DNA of 64,000 nt. Origin: Rhodosalinus sp041365695. Its GTDB lineage: Bacteria > Pseudomonadota > Alphaproteobacteria > Rhodobacterales > Rhodobacteraceae. Shown piece after piece: positions 26,843 through 35,528 of this stretch. A model generated the notes under the pieces. It ran no database searches, was not told the DNA's origin, and saw nothing but the letters and a program-made list of their open reading frames with translations. The stretch lies in contig NZ_JBGFSJ010000002.1 of the NCBI RefSeq assembly GCF_041365695.1, positions 310,001 through 374,000 of the forward strand, read 5' to 3'. Position 1 is the first letter of the stretch. Each line of letters opens with the position of its first letter. A program made the position numbers and the translations under genes.

Positions 26843-27868
26843 ATGGCGGCACTCCCGGAAATTGCGAGCCTCTGGATCGGCGGGCGGCTCTCCTGGCTCG
26901 AGCAGCTCTGCCTGAAGTCCTTTGCCGACGCGGGCCACCACGTGACCCTTTACAGCTACGCGCCCGTCGGCAACCTGCCCCCCGGCGTCCATCCCGGCAA
27001 CGCCGCCGAGATCTTTCCGGGCGAGCCGATGCTGCGCCACGCCCGGACCGGAAGCCCGGCGATCCACGCCGATCTCTGGCGCCTTCACCTCCTGCGCAAC
27101 ACGCGCAAGATCTGGGTGGACGCGGACATGTACTGCCACAGGCCCTTCGATTTCGAGACGCCGCACGTCTTCGGATGGGAGAAGGAGGGGCTGGTGTGCA
27201 ACGCGGTGCTGGGGCTGCCGCCGGACTCGCCCACGCTCAACGGCTTGCTCGACTTCTTCCGCGACGAGTACGCCATCGCGCCCTGGCTCAAGCCCTGGCA
27301 GCGGCAGGAGCTGGAGGCCGCGCGCGATGCCGGGACGCCCGTGCACATGACCGAGCAGGACTGGGGGTTCACCGGCCCGGCCGCCGTCACGTGGTTCCTG
27401 CGCGAGGCCGGGGAGATCGGCCACGCCCGGCCGCAGAACGTGTTCTACCCGGTCTCCTTCAAGCACCGGAACCACATGATCCAGAGCCGGTTCGACATCC
27501 CCTCCCGCCTCGGCCCCGAGACGCGGGGGGTGCATTTCTGGGCCCGGCGCATGAAGCCGCGCCTCGAGGAGAAGGAGGGCAACCGCCCGCGCCGGGGCAG
27601 CTACATGGAGGGCCTCATCGCGAAGCACGGGATCGACCCGGGCTCGGCGCCCATCCCGCCCAAGGCGCGGCCCGCCGCCGCGCGGCGCGACGACCCCGCG
27701 TTCCGCGCCGAGATCGGGCTTGCGGCGCTGCGGGGCGAGGAAAGCGTCGGTCAACTCTGCCGCCGCCACGCGGTCGACGAGCGTTTCGTGAAGGCGTGCC
27801 GCGAGCGGATCGAGCAGGGCGCGACCGAGCTCTTTCGCGACGCGGCCGCGGAAGGATCGGGGACATGA
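26843..27868 (+). CDS. DXD glycosyltransferase with a C-terminal IS3 OrfA-like helix-turn-helix tail
   Basis: A 341-residue protein. Residues 1-270 resemble capsular/OCH1-type (GT32-like) glycosyltransferases: LWIGGRLSWLEQLCLKSF at the start and the metal/nucleotide-sugar motif VDADMY (DXD at 93-95). After a Pro/Ala/Arg linker, residues 286-332 (AALRGEESVGQL, RRHAV, IEQGATELF) closely resemble the N-terminal HTH of IS3-family transposase OrfA (which reads EALRGERTVAEL, and GAAELF at the end). No other transposase sequence is nearby. ATG 26843 begins the homologous region. The stop overlaps the next gene by 4 bases. Confidence 0.75.
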   Translation: MAALPEIASLWIGGRLSWLEQLCLKSFADAGHHVTLYSYAPVGNLPPGVHPGNAAEIFPGEPMLRHARTGSPAIHADLWRLHLLRNTRKIWVDADMYCHRPFDFETPHVFGWEKEGLVCNAVLGLPPDSPTLNGLLDFFRDEYAIAPWLKPWQRQELEAARDAGTPVHMTEQDWGFTGPAAVTWFLREAGEIGHARPQNVFYPVSFKHRNHMIQSRFDIPSRLGPETRGVHFWARRMKPRLEEKEGNRPRRGSYMEGLIAKHGIDPGSAPIPPKARPAAARRDDPAFRAEIGLAALRGEESVGQLCRRHAVDERFVKACRERIEQGATELFRDAAAEGSGT

Positions 27869-28614
27869 CGCCAGACGCCCTTGCCGGCCCGGGGACGATC
27901 GCGCCCGACACGCTCGACTACGCGATGTTCGGTCCCGACGATCACCTGAAATTCGTGCTTCAGCGATCCGAGGTGCTGTGGGACGTGAAGCGCGTCGGAC
28001 GCCTCGTCAAGGCGTGGACGCAAGGTGATGCCGCCCCGCTGGAGGCGGCGGTGGCCGAGAAGGGCGCGGACATCCCCGCCCGCGTCGTGGCGGACATCGG
28101 CGCGGAATACCGCGCGCTCATGGCCGCGCTCGGCGCCCCGGCGCCCCGCCGGGTCGCCGATATCGGGTGCGGCTACGGCGTCTTCGACCTTTTCGCAGCG
28201 CGCGAGGCGGGCGCGGAGGTGATCCTGATCGACATCGAGGCGAACGATCGCCGGCATTTCGGTTTCGCCGAAGAGGGCGCGGCCTACTCCGACCTGGCCC
28301 GGGCAAGGGCGTTCCTCACCCGCAACGGCGTGCCGGCGGAGCGGGTGCGCACGCTCAACCCGGAGCGGGAGGACGTGCACGCCCTTGGCGAGGTGGATCT
28401 CGCGGTGAGCCTTCTGGCCTGCGGGTTCCACTTTCCGGTCGCGGCCTACATGCGCTTTTTCGAGCGCAACGTCGCGCCGGGCGGGCGCGTCGTTCTCGAC
28501 CTGCGCGAGGGCCGGTTCGCGCCCCAGTGCGCGGAGCTCGCCCATCTCGGCGCGCTGCGCGAGATCGACCGGCGCGGCAACCGCCGCCGCGTGCTCATAG
28601 AGAAGGCCGGCTGA
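27865..28614 (+). CDS. Class I SAM-dependent methyltransferase
   Basis: A 249-residue protein with motif I VADIGCGYGVFDLF (residues 97-110), an acidic residue ending strand 2 in ILIDIEAND, and a motif IV-like LAVSLLACGFHFPV. Residues 1-80 form a family-specific N-terminal cap. The target is unknown; given the coupling (ATGA overlap) to the glycosyltransferase, a sugar or glycan acceptor is a reasonable guess. The next gene starts 5 bases after its stop. Confidence 0.75.
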   Translation: MTPDALAGPGTIAPDTLDYAMFGPDDHLKFVLQRSEVLWDVKRVGRLVKAWTQGDAAPLEAAVAEKGADIPARVVADIGAEYRALMAALGAPAPRRVADIGCGYGVFDLFAAREAGAEVILIDIEANDRRHFGFAEEGAAYSDLARARAFLTRNGVPAERVRTLNPEREDVHALGEVDLAVSLLACGFHFPVAAYMRFFERNVAPGGRVVLDLREGRFAPQCAELAHLGALREIDRRGNRRRVLIEKAG

Positions 28615-28618
28615 GCCC

Positions 28619-29554
28619 GTGTCCGAGGCGCTAGAGACCCCGGCGGACACCCCGGCCGCGGCACGCGCGGAGATGCGGGCGGCGCTGGCGCGGATCGGCG
28701 CGGAGCGCGGCTTCTACGAGGAGATCGGGTCGGAGCACTCGGCGCTTTTCGTGGAGGCGGGCGGCACCCTGATCGTCACCTTCGAGAACCTCGACCACGT
28801 GCGCGACAACGCCGCCAACCGGATGCCCTGGGGCTACGGCTTCGTCGACGCGCAGGGCTGGTCGATGCTGGGCCTCATGGCGCATGGCTGGACCTGGTAC
28901 CGCGACGCGGCGGTGTTCGATTTCTTCGACCGGCTCCGCGACGCGGGGTTCTTCGACCGCTTCGAGCGCGTGGTCTTCTACGGCGCGTCGATGGGCGGCT
29001 ACGCGGCCTGCGTCTTCTCGGCCGCAGCGCCCGGCGCCACGGTGATCGCGATCTCGCCGCAGGCCACGCTTTCGCGGGAGGTCGCAAGCTGGGAAACGCG
29101 CTATCACCGGGTCTGGCGGCGCGATTTCACCGGCCGCTACGGCTTCGCGCCGGAGATGACGGCGGCGGCGCGCCGGGTGCATCTCTTCTTCGACCCGTCG
29201 TCTCAGCTCGACGCGATGCACGCGGCGCTTTTCCAGGGCGGCAATGTCAGGAAATTCTACTGCCGGCACATGGGCCACAGGATCGCTTCGCTCTGGCTGA
29301 GGCTCGGCATCCTGAAGCCGGTCGTTCTGGACTGCGTCGAGAACCGCCTGACGCCCCTGCGGTTCTACCGCCACATGCGCGCGCGACGGGGCAACCCGCG
29401 CTACGAAAAGGAACTTCTGCGCCGGATCGAGGCGCGCAACCGCCCCCGCCTGGTGATCCGCTACTGCGAGGCGATCCTGGCGCGCCGCCGGGCGCCGCAT
29501 TTCCGCAAGGCGATGCGCGCAGCGCAGGCCGAGCTGCGCCGGCGCGGGGGGTAG
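28619..29554 (+). CDS. Alpha/beta-hydrolase-like protein with intact GxSxG (paralogue B)
   Basis: A 311-residue paralogue of the 25648-26595 product, from TLIVTFENLDHVR to the C-terminal LRFYRHMRARRGNPRYEKELLRRIEA. Here the elbow is GASMGG (residues 122-127) with Ser124 as candidate nucleophile; an acid in FDPSSQLDAMHAALF and a His in CRHMGHR could complete a triad. Its start is GTG 28619, the only one that preserves the N-terminal alignment. A deacylase or esterase acting on the cluster's product would fit. No signal peptide is seen. Confidence 0.65.
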   Translation: MSEALETPADTPAAARAEMRAALARIGAERGFYEEIGSEHSALFVEAGGTLIVTFENLDHVRDNAANRMPWGYGFVDAQGWSMLGLMAHGWTWYRDAAVFDFFDRLRDAGFFDRFERVVFYGASMGGYAACVFSAAAPGATVIAISPQATLSREVASWETRYHRVWRRDFTGRYGFAPEMTAAARRVHLFFDPSSQLDAMHAALFQGGNVRKFYCRHMGHRIASLWLRLGILKPVVLDCVENRLTPLRFYRHMRARRGNPRYEKELLRRIEARNRPRLVIRYCEAILARRRAPHFRKAMRAAQAELRRRGG

Positions 29555-29557
29555 CGC

Positions 29558-31162
29558 ATGGCGAGGGAGGGCGCGGCCCCCGCCACGCGCATCCTGCGCC
29601 TTCAGGCCGTCGCGCTTTGCGAGGCGGAAGGCCACAATTTCCGCGACGGCTTCAGCCAGCAATGGGTGCTGGCCGAAACGCCCCACGCCGATCTGCCCGG
29701 TTTTTCCCATGTTCCGCTCGGCCGCTGGCACCTCCACCACGGGCCCGCCTTGCCGGTGGCGCGCGCAGCGCTGCCGGAGGCCGGGCTGCACGTCGCGCTC
29801 ATGGGGCAGGCGGTGGACGGGGCGGGGCGGTTCGTGACCGATGCGGTTCTCGCGGATCACCTTGCGCGGGCGCGCGACCCGTCGCGACTGGCCGAGGCAC
29901 TTTCGGCCTGCGGGGGGCGCTACGCTTTCGTCATCGTCGCGCCGGCGCTCGCGCGGCTCTATCTCGATCCGAGCGGCTGTCTGGGCGCGGTCTACGAGCC
30001 GCGCGCGCGCCTGGTCGGCGCGACGCTCTACATGGCGCTCGACAGGCCCGTCGAGCCGAACACGGACTATCCCGCGCTCGACATCGCCGGGCCCGGCGCG
30101 GGCGGGCGCTTCGCCTTCGGGCATACCCCCGATCGCCACGTGAAGCGCCTGATGTGCAACCACTTTCTGGATCTTGGCCCTTTCGTCGCGCACCGGCACT
30201 GGCCCGCACCGGATGCCGATTTCACCTGTCCGCTCGACCGCGATGCGGTGGAAGAGCGGATCGACCGCGCCGTCCTGCGCCACCGGCAGGTTCTGGGCGC
30301 CCTGACAGAGGCGATCACGCCCGCCATGCTTCCGCTGACGGGCGGCGCCGACGCGCGGCTGCTGCTGGCGTTCTGCGCCCCGTTCCTCGACCGGATCGAC
30401 CTTGCCTTCGTGCATCGGACCAACTTCAACACCATGATGGACATGCGCATCGCGGGCGAGCTTGCGACGCGCGCCGGCATCGCGCTGCGCCGGATCGATG
30501 TTGTGGAGGAGACGGGCCTTCGCACATCGAAGCGTTTCGCCGCGCGGATGAACGCGCGCCAGCGCATCGCGCTTGGGTTGCTGCCGGGCGGGCCGGGCGA
30601 GAAGAAGCCCGAGATCGAGGTGCGCCAGGCGCTGCCCCCGGGCGGCACGGTGCTGCGCGGCAACGTCACGGACCTGTCCAAGGCCGTTCTCTGGCGTCGA
30701 AAGGGCATCGCGGAATTCAACCGCTCGCGCGGGCGGGCGCACAGCACCACGATCGGCGTCCGGATGCTGATGATCGGCCATGACTGGGCGGAAACCGACC
30801 CCTGGTTCAGGAACGCCTATGCAGGCTGGCTCGGGACACTGCCGGAGCCCGCGCGGCGGCGCGCGCTCGATTTCGCGAGCCTGGAACATTTCCGGACCCA
30901 CGGGCAGGGCGCGCTTTTCTACGCCACGAACCGGAACTTCTACGGCACGCCGAGCGCGGACAGGGCGATACTCGAGGCCTTCATCTCGCTGCCCCCGCCG
31001 ATCCGCGACGCGTTCCACGTCAACGACCTCATGCTGGAGCGCACGATGCCCGAGTTGCGCGACGTGCCCTATACGCGCAGGATCGACAACGAGATCCGGC
31101 GCACGCGTCCGGCTCTCGACGACATGCTCGCCGCCGCCCGGGCGGACGGCGAACGGCTTTGA
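29558..31162 (+). CDS. Asparagine-synthetase-like protein with degenerate active sites
   Basis: A 534-residue protein. The N-terminal half has the Ntn-glutaminase-fold pattern of AsnB relatives (CGGRYAFVIV, LYLDPSGCLGAVYE) but residue 2 is Ala, so the Cys nucleophile is absent. At 259-267 the PP-loop reads PLTGGADAR against the consensus SGGxDS, with the last Ser replaced by Ala. The C-terminal half (from WRRKGIAEFNRSRGRAHS) keeps the helical synthetase-like region. Such proteins occur in glycan and peptide-modification clusters. It may amidate or adenylate an unknown substrate or be catalytically inactive. Start ATG 29558 is 3 bases after the preceding stop. Confidence 0.6.
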   Translation: MAREGAAPATRILRLQAVALCEAEGHNFRDGFSQQWVLAETPHADLPGFSHVPLGRWHLHHGPALPVARAALPEAGLHVALMGQAVDGAGRFVTDAVLADHLARARDPSRLAEALSACGGRYAFVIVAPALARLYLDPSGCLGAVYEPRARLVGATLYMALDRPVEPNTDYPALDIAGPGAGGRFAFGHTPDRHVKRLMCNHFLDLGPFVAHRHWPAPDADFTCPLDRDAVEERIDRAVLRHRQVLGALTEAITPAMLPLTGGADARLLLAFCAPFLDRIDLAFVHRTNFNTMMDMRIAGELATRAGIALRRIDVVEETGLRTSKRFAARMNARQRIALGLLPGGPGEKKPEIEVRQALPPGGTVLRGNVTDLSKAVLWRRKGIAEFNRSRGRAHSTTIGVRMLMIGHDWAETDPWFRNAYAGWLGTLPEPARRRALDFASLEHFRTHGQGALFYATNRNFYGTPSADRAILEAFISLPPPIRDAFHVNDLMLERTMPELRDVPYTRRIDNEIRRTRPALDDMLAAARADGERL

Positions 31163-31175
31163 GGGGACATGCGGC

Positions 31176-32120
31176 ATGGACGGCGCGACAGGGCCGGTGG
31201 CGGCAAGCGGGGATGGCGAGGTGACGGCGCGCTTCAGCGCGACGCTTTTCGTGGGCGCCGACGACGGGGTGGAGGTGCCGCTTCTTGCGGCGCTGCGCCG
31301 GAACACGGCCCTCCTGCAGGCGCTCGGGATCGACGTGCCGCTGCCGCGGTACTACCGGCGCCAGTTCCGGGCGCTCGCCGAAAGGCTGGAGGGCGCGGCG
31401 GCGCCCCGCGAGGAACTGTCCGACATCTGGAAGCGGCTGCGGCTGCCGGACGAGCCGCGCCACGGCTTCTTCTCGGACGCGACCCTTCTCGGGGGGGCGG
31501 ACCGGCTGCTCGGGGATGGGCGGCTTCTGCCCGACGCGCATCTGAGGCCGACCTGGTGGCGGGCGATGTTCGGCGAGATCCCCTGCACCCTGATGGTCGC
31601 GGTCGCGCAGCCGCTCGCCCTCGTGAGCGCGGCGCTCGCCCGCGACCCGCAGGCCGACGCCACGGCCCGGCTGCGCGCCGAGATCGCCTCGGCCGACCCG
31701 CGGGCGCTGAGCTGGGCGGAGGTGATCGGCCGCCTCGTGGAGGCCAACCCGGGCGTGCCGGTCGTCGTCTGGTCCCGCGAGGAGCAGCCCTACACCTGGC
31801 CGGTGCTGATGCATGTCGCCGCGGGCCTTCCCGAGATGGTCGTGACGGATGGGCTCTGCGACGGCCTGGCCGACCTGCTGCCCGCGGAGGCGTTGCAAAG
31901 CCTCGAGACGTTCCTCGCGGCAAAGGACAATCTCGATCCCGCCTTCCTCGCCGGCGTGTTCGAGGCCTATGTCGACAAGTTCGTGCCGCCCGAGCAGCTT
32001 TACCAGGTGATCTCGGTGCCCGGATGGGACGAGGATTTCGTGCGCAGGCTCGCCGACAGCTACGAGCGCGACCTCGCCGCCCTGCGCCGGATGCCGGGCG
32101 TGAAGGTGCTGAGCGCATGA
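31176..32120 (+). CDS. Unknown protein resembling sulfotransferases without their P-loop
   Basis: A 314-residue cytosolic protein. Layout recalls roseobacter sulfotransferase-like proteins: an N-terminal strand-loop (SATLFVGADDGVEV) where relatives carry a PAPS-binding loop of the HIGxxKTGTT type, NTALLQALGIDVPLPRYYRR, then HGFFSDATLLGG and IPCTLMVAVAQPLALVSAAL. The Lys-Thr/Ser residues of the P-loop are missing, so sulfate transfer seems unlikely. This relation is inferred from memory of the family and is tentative. ATG 31176 was chosen; the preceding gene ends 13 bases upstream. Confidence 0.5.
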   Translation: MDGATGPVAASGDGEVTARFSATLFVGADDGVEVPLLAALRRNTALLQALGIDVPLPRYYRRQFRALAERLEGAAAPREELSDIWKRLRLPDEPRHGFFSDATLLGGADRLLGDGRLLPDAHLRPTWWRAMFGEIPCTLMVAVAQPLALVSAALARDPQADATARLRAEIASADPRALSWAEVIGRLVEANPGVPVVVWSREEQPYTWPVLMHVAAGLPEMVVTDGLCDGLADLLPAEALQSLETFLAAKDNLDPAFLAGVFEAYVDKFVPPEQLYQVISVPGWDEDFVRRLADSYERDLAALRRMPGVKVLSA

Positions 32121-32145
32121 GGCGGGCGGCGGAACGGCGGACGCG

Positions 32146-34437
32146 ATGACGGTCCTGGAACGCGAACTGGGCGCGCGCCGCGTGCCGGGCGGGTACCTGC
32201 TCGACTGCATCGCGCCCGATCCCGAAAGCCCCGGCGGCGACGTCTTCCGCATGTTTTCCGCGCCCGGCACCGCGCCGCTGGAATTTGCCGGTCCGGACAC
32301 CGCGCGGATCCTCGAGCGCCGGACGCTGGGCGGCGCGGAGGTCGTGACGCTGGCCCCCGGTCCGGTTCCCCGCCTCGCCCCGGACCCGGGCGCGCTGTCC
32401 CCGGTCGCGCCGGAAACCGCGCTCTTCTCCGGCCGCAACTGCCTGCTCGGAGAGCGCAACGGGGAATCGCCCGCCGCCGTGGGCGACTGGCTGGGATGGC
32501 ACCGCCGGGTGCACGGGGCCGGCGGCGCGGTGATCCTCGACCGCGCGCCGCCCGAAGAGGCGGCCGTCTTCGCCGGAGCCTTGCGCGAAAGGCTGGCGGA
32601 GGCCGGGTGCGACGATCTCGTGGTCGTCCTCCTGCGCGCGCCGATCCCGCTCGGCAAGCCGGGGCTCGGCGCCGAGGCGCATCCCTTCCACGCGCCCGAC
32701 GCGCCGGGCAAGGATCGCATGACGCCGCCCGCGCCCGATCCGTGGCGTTCCGCGCTCGGCCTGCAATCCTTCCACGAACTGGTCCGCTGGCGCTTTCTCG
32801 CGCGGGCGCGGGCGGTGGCCGCGCTCGACGTCACCGATCTCGTGCCGGCGATGCCGGGGGCGCTCGGCCGTCTGAAGGGGGCGCCGGCGGTCCCGGCGGA
32901 GGCCACGCTTTTCGACCAGGCCGTGGCGGCGCCGCAGGGGACGGTGCTTCTGCTCGGCCGGCGCGCCTATCCTTGGGGCCTGCGCAAGGGCGCCCGTGCA
33001 GGGCATGGCGATCATACCTGCCTGCGCTTCGACGACACCAGCCGCCACCGGCGCTGGTGCATCGCGCCGGACGTCGCGCCATGGGACGCGGTGTGGCGCA
33101 TGATCCGGGTCGTGGGCGCGGCCGTGCCGATGACCTATCTCGGTTTCTACCGGTGCATGGCCGTGCGATACGGAGAGACGGGCAAGGAGGCGGCCAAGGT
33201 CTCGCGCCTGGTGCCGAAATCCAGCCTCGTGGAGGCGCCCGCGTTGCTCGGCATCGCGGAGGAACTCGGCGCCCGCCCCCTGCGGATGCCGGCCATCGAC
33301 CCGACGCCGCCCGAGGCGCAAGGCGACCGGGTGGTCGCCGTGACGACGATGAAGAACGAGGGGCCCTTCATCCTCGAATGGCTGGCCTATCACCGCGCCA
33401 TCGGGGTGGACGATTTCCTCGTCTACACCAACGACTGCACCGACGGCACCGACACCCTGCTCGAGCTTCTCCAGCGCAAGGGTCTCGTCCAGCACCGCGA
33501 GAACCCGTTCCGTGGCACCGGGCTGAAGCCCCAGCACGCCGCCCTGGCCGCCGCGGAGGCCGAGCCCGTGGTCCGGGGCGCGGGCTGGATCGTCTGCATG
33601 GACGTCGACGAGTTCATCAACGTCCATGTGGGCGGGGGCCGTCTCGAGGATCTCTTCGCCGCCGTTCCCCGGGCCAACCTGATCTCCATGACCTGGCGGC
33701 TTTTCGGCAACGCCGACGTGACCGGGTTCCGCGACGAGTTCATCACCCGCCGCTTCACCCGCTGCGCCCCCGTGATGACGCGCAAGCCGCACCAGGCCTG
33801 GGGGTTCAAGACGCTTTTCCGCAATCTCGGCATCTTCAAGAAGCTCGGCGTCCACCGGCCGAAGGGACTGCGCCCGCAGCTGGTCGACCAGATCGACTGG
33901 GTGAACGGCTCGGGGCGTCCCGTGCCCGAGACGGAGTGGCGCAACGCCTGGCGTTCCACCGCCGAGACCGTGGGCTACGATCTCGTGACGCTCAACCACT
34001 ACGCGGTGCGCTCGGCGGAGAGCTTCCTCGTCAAGCGCGAGCGGGGCCGGGTGAACCACGTCGATCGCGACCAGGGCCTCGCCTACTGGTTCCGCATGAA
34101 CAACAACGCCGAGGAGGATCGCTCGATCCAGGCGCGGCTTCCCATGGCCGAGGCGGAATTCGCGCGCCTGATGGAAGACCCGGAGATCCGCGACGCCCAC
34201 GCCCGTTCGGTGGCGCGCCATCGCCGCAAGATCGCGGAGCTGAAGACGCGCGAGGACTACGCCGCGCTTTATGCCGCCCTCACCGGGGCACGCCTGCGCA
34301 GGCTTTCGCGCCTGCACCGCCATTTCGGCGCGGGCGTCTTCCTCGCCGGGCCCGACGCGATCCCCGACGCCGTGCTGAACGGGACGATGCCGGAAGATTT
34401 CTTCTTCACCGTGCCGAAACGCCATACTTCTACATGA
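32146..34437 (+). CDS. Two-part GT2-type glycosyltransferase
   Basis: A 763-residue protein. Residues about 395-640 are a glycosyltransferase family 2/92-like domain: TTMKNEGPFILEWLAYHRA (Met402 region), VYTNDCTDGTDTLLELL and the DXD-like MDVDEF (485-490), with FRNLGIFKKLGVHRPKG and LNHYAVRSAESFLVKRERG downstream. Residues 1-390 contain an apparent degenerate echo: ERNGESPAAVGDWLGWHRR and WCIAPDVAPWDAVW, without a clear DXD. The second domain is closely related to the next gene. It probably transfers a sugar to a cell-surface or lipid acceptor. Confidence 0.75.
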   Translation: MTVLERELGARRVPGGYLLDCIAPDPESPGGDVFRMFSAPGTAPLEFAGPDTARILERRTLGGAEVVTLAPGPVPRLAPDPGALSPVAPETALFSGRNCLLGERNGESPAAVGDWLGWHRRVHGAGGAVILDRAPPEEAAVFAGALRERLAEAGCDDLVVVLLRAPIPLGKPGLGAEAHPFHAPDAPGKDRMTPPAPDPWRSALGLQSFHELVRWRFLARARAVAALDVTDLVPAMPGALGRLKGAPAVPAEATLFDQAVAAPQGTVLLLGRRAYPWGLRKGARAGHGDHTCLRFDDTSRHRRWCIAPDVAPWDAVWRMIRVVGAAVPMTYLGFYRCMAVRYGETGKEAAKVSRLVPKSSLVEAPALLGIAEELGARPLRMPAIDPTPPEAQGDRVVAVTTMKNEGPFILEWLAYHRAIGVDDFLVYTNDCTDGTDTLLELLQRKGLVQHRENPFRGTGLKPQHAALAAAEAEPVVRGAGWIVCMDVDEFINVHVGGGRLEDLFAAVPRANLISMTWRLFGNADVTGFRDEFITRRFTRCAPVMTRKPHQAWGFKTLFRNLGIFKKLGVHRPKGLRPQLVDQIDWVNGSGRPVPETEWRNAWRSTAETVGYDLVTLNHYAVRSAESFLVKRERGRVNHVDRDQGLAYWFRMNNNAEEDRSIQARLPMAEAEFARLMEDPEIRDAHARSVARHRRKIAELKTREDYAALYAALTGARLRRLSRLHRHFGAGVFLAGPDAIPDAVLNGTMPEDFFFTVPKRHTST

Positions 34438-34531
34438 AGCGTCGCTCCGGCGTTGTTCCGCAAGCTCTGGGGTGCTAATCTGGTTAACGGCAGGCTGAAC
34501 GGAAAACAGAAGGGCCGCCCGGGCAGATGGC

Positions 34532-35509
34532 ATGAGCAGAGACCTCTACACGGTCGTCTCGACCATGAAGAACGAGGGCCCCTACATACTCGAATGGATG
34601 GCCCATTACCGTGCGCTGGGCTTCGACCGGGTCGTCGTCTGCACCAACGACTGCGCCGATACCACCGTCGAGATCCTGCAACGGCTCGAGGCGATGGGGC
34701 TGGTGCGCCACCATCCGACCGCGATCCGCACCGGCGGCATCCACCGCAGCGCGCTGCGTCAGGCGCGCCACTACAAGGAGGTGCAGGAAGCGCGCTGGGT
34801 CTTCGTCTGCGACGTGGACGAGTTTCTGAACATCCACATGGGCGACGGGTCGGTGCGGGCGCTGGTCGAGGGCTCGGGCGTCGGGGCCGACGTGATCTCG
34901 GTGCCGTGGCGCATTTTCGGCTCCGCCGGGATCGAGCGGATCGCCGACGCGCCGGTGACCGGCCAGTTCCGCATGGCCGAACTGCCCCACGACCCGGTTT
35001 CGCGGCCCGACACCGGCAAGTTCGTGAAGTCGATCTTCACCAACCAGGAAAAGTTCGGCCGCATGGGCCTTCACGCGCCGGTGATGCCGAAGGATCGCCG
35101 CGGAGAGGAGATCGCGGTGCTCCCGGGCGGCGCGCGCTACCATGTCGGCGGCACCCGCACCGGCAACCCGCCCGTCTTCGATCTCGCCCAGGTCAACCAC
35201 TACGCGCTGCGCTCCATGGACAGCTTCCTCGTCAAGCGGGCGCGCGGCCGTGCCAACCACTCCCACCACGTGCTCGGTGTCGAGTACTGGGACCGTTTCG
35301 ATCTGAACGAGGCGCCCGACACCAGCATCGCGCGCTACGACGCCGCGACGGAAGCGATCCGCACGGAACTGCACGCCGATCCGGTCCTCGCCGAACTCCA
35401 CGCCCGCGCGCTCGACTGGCACCGGCGCAAGGCCGCCTCGATGCGGATGGATCCGGAACTCGACGTGCTGACCTCGGCGCTGGGCGCGCGCCGCCGCCGC
35501 GCCGCCTGA
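34532..35509 (+). CDS. GT2-type glycosyltransferase (Glyco_tranf_2_4-like)
   Basis: A 325-residue protein related to the C-terminal domain of the 32146-34437 product: STMKNEGPYILEWMAHYRA, VCTNDCADTTVEILQRL, DXD-like CDVDEFLNIHMG, WRIFGSAG, and the C-terminal VNHYALRSMDSFLVKRARGRANH. It lacks the extra N-terminal half. It is soluble, without membrane helices, and likely uses a nucleotide sugar. The 94-base gap upstream is the largest inside the cluster and may hold its own weak promoter. The ribosome binding site is not obvious. Confidence 0.8.
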   Translation: MSRDLYTVVSTMKNEGPYILEWMAHYRALGFDRVVVCTNDCADTTVEILQRLEAMGLVRHHPTAIRTGGIHRSALRQARHYKEVQEARWVFVCDVDEFLNIHMGDGSVRALVEGSGVGADVISVPWRIFGSAGIERIADAPVTGQFRMAELPHDPVSRPDTGKFVKSIFTNQEKFGRMGLHAPVMPKDRRGEEIAVLPGGARYHVGGTRTGNPPVFDLAQVNHYALRSMDSFLVKRARGRANHSHHVLGVEYWDRFDLNEAPDTSIARYDAATEAIRTELHADPVLAELHARALDWHRRKAASMRMDPELDVLTSALGARRRRAA

Positions 35510-35528
35510 GCCGCGACGGTCCGCCGGG

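Noticed and set aside
28631..31306. 891-codon minus-strand open frame
   Set aside because: Shadow of the hydrolase-like and Asn-synthetase-like genes; composition is low-information and no domain is seen.
31234..34533. 1099-codon minus-strand open frame
   Set aside because: Antisense to the sulfotransferase-like and GT2 genes; long only because stop codons are rare at this GC content.
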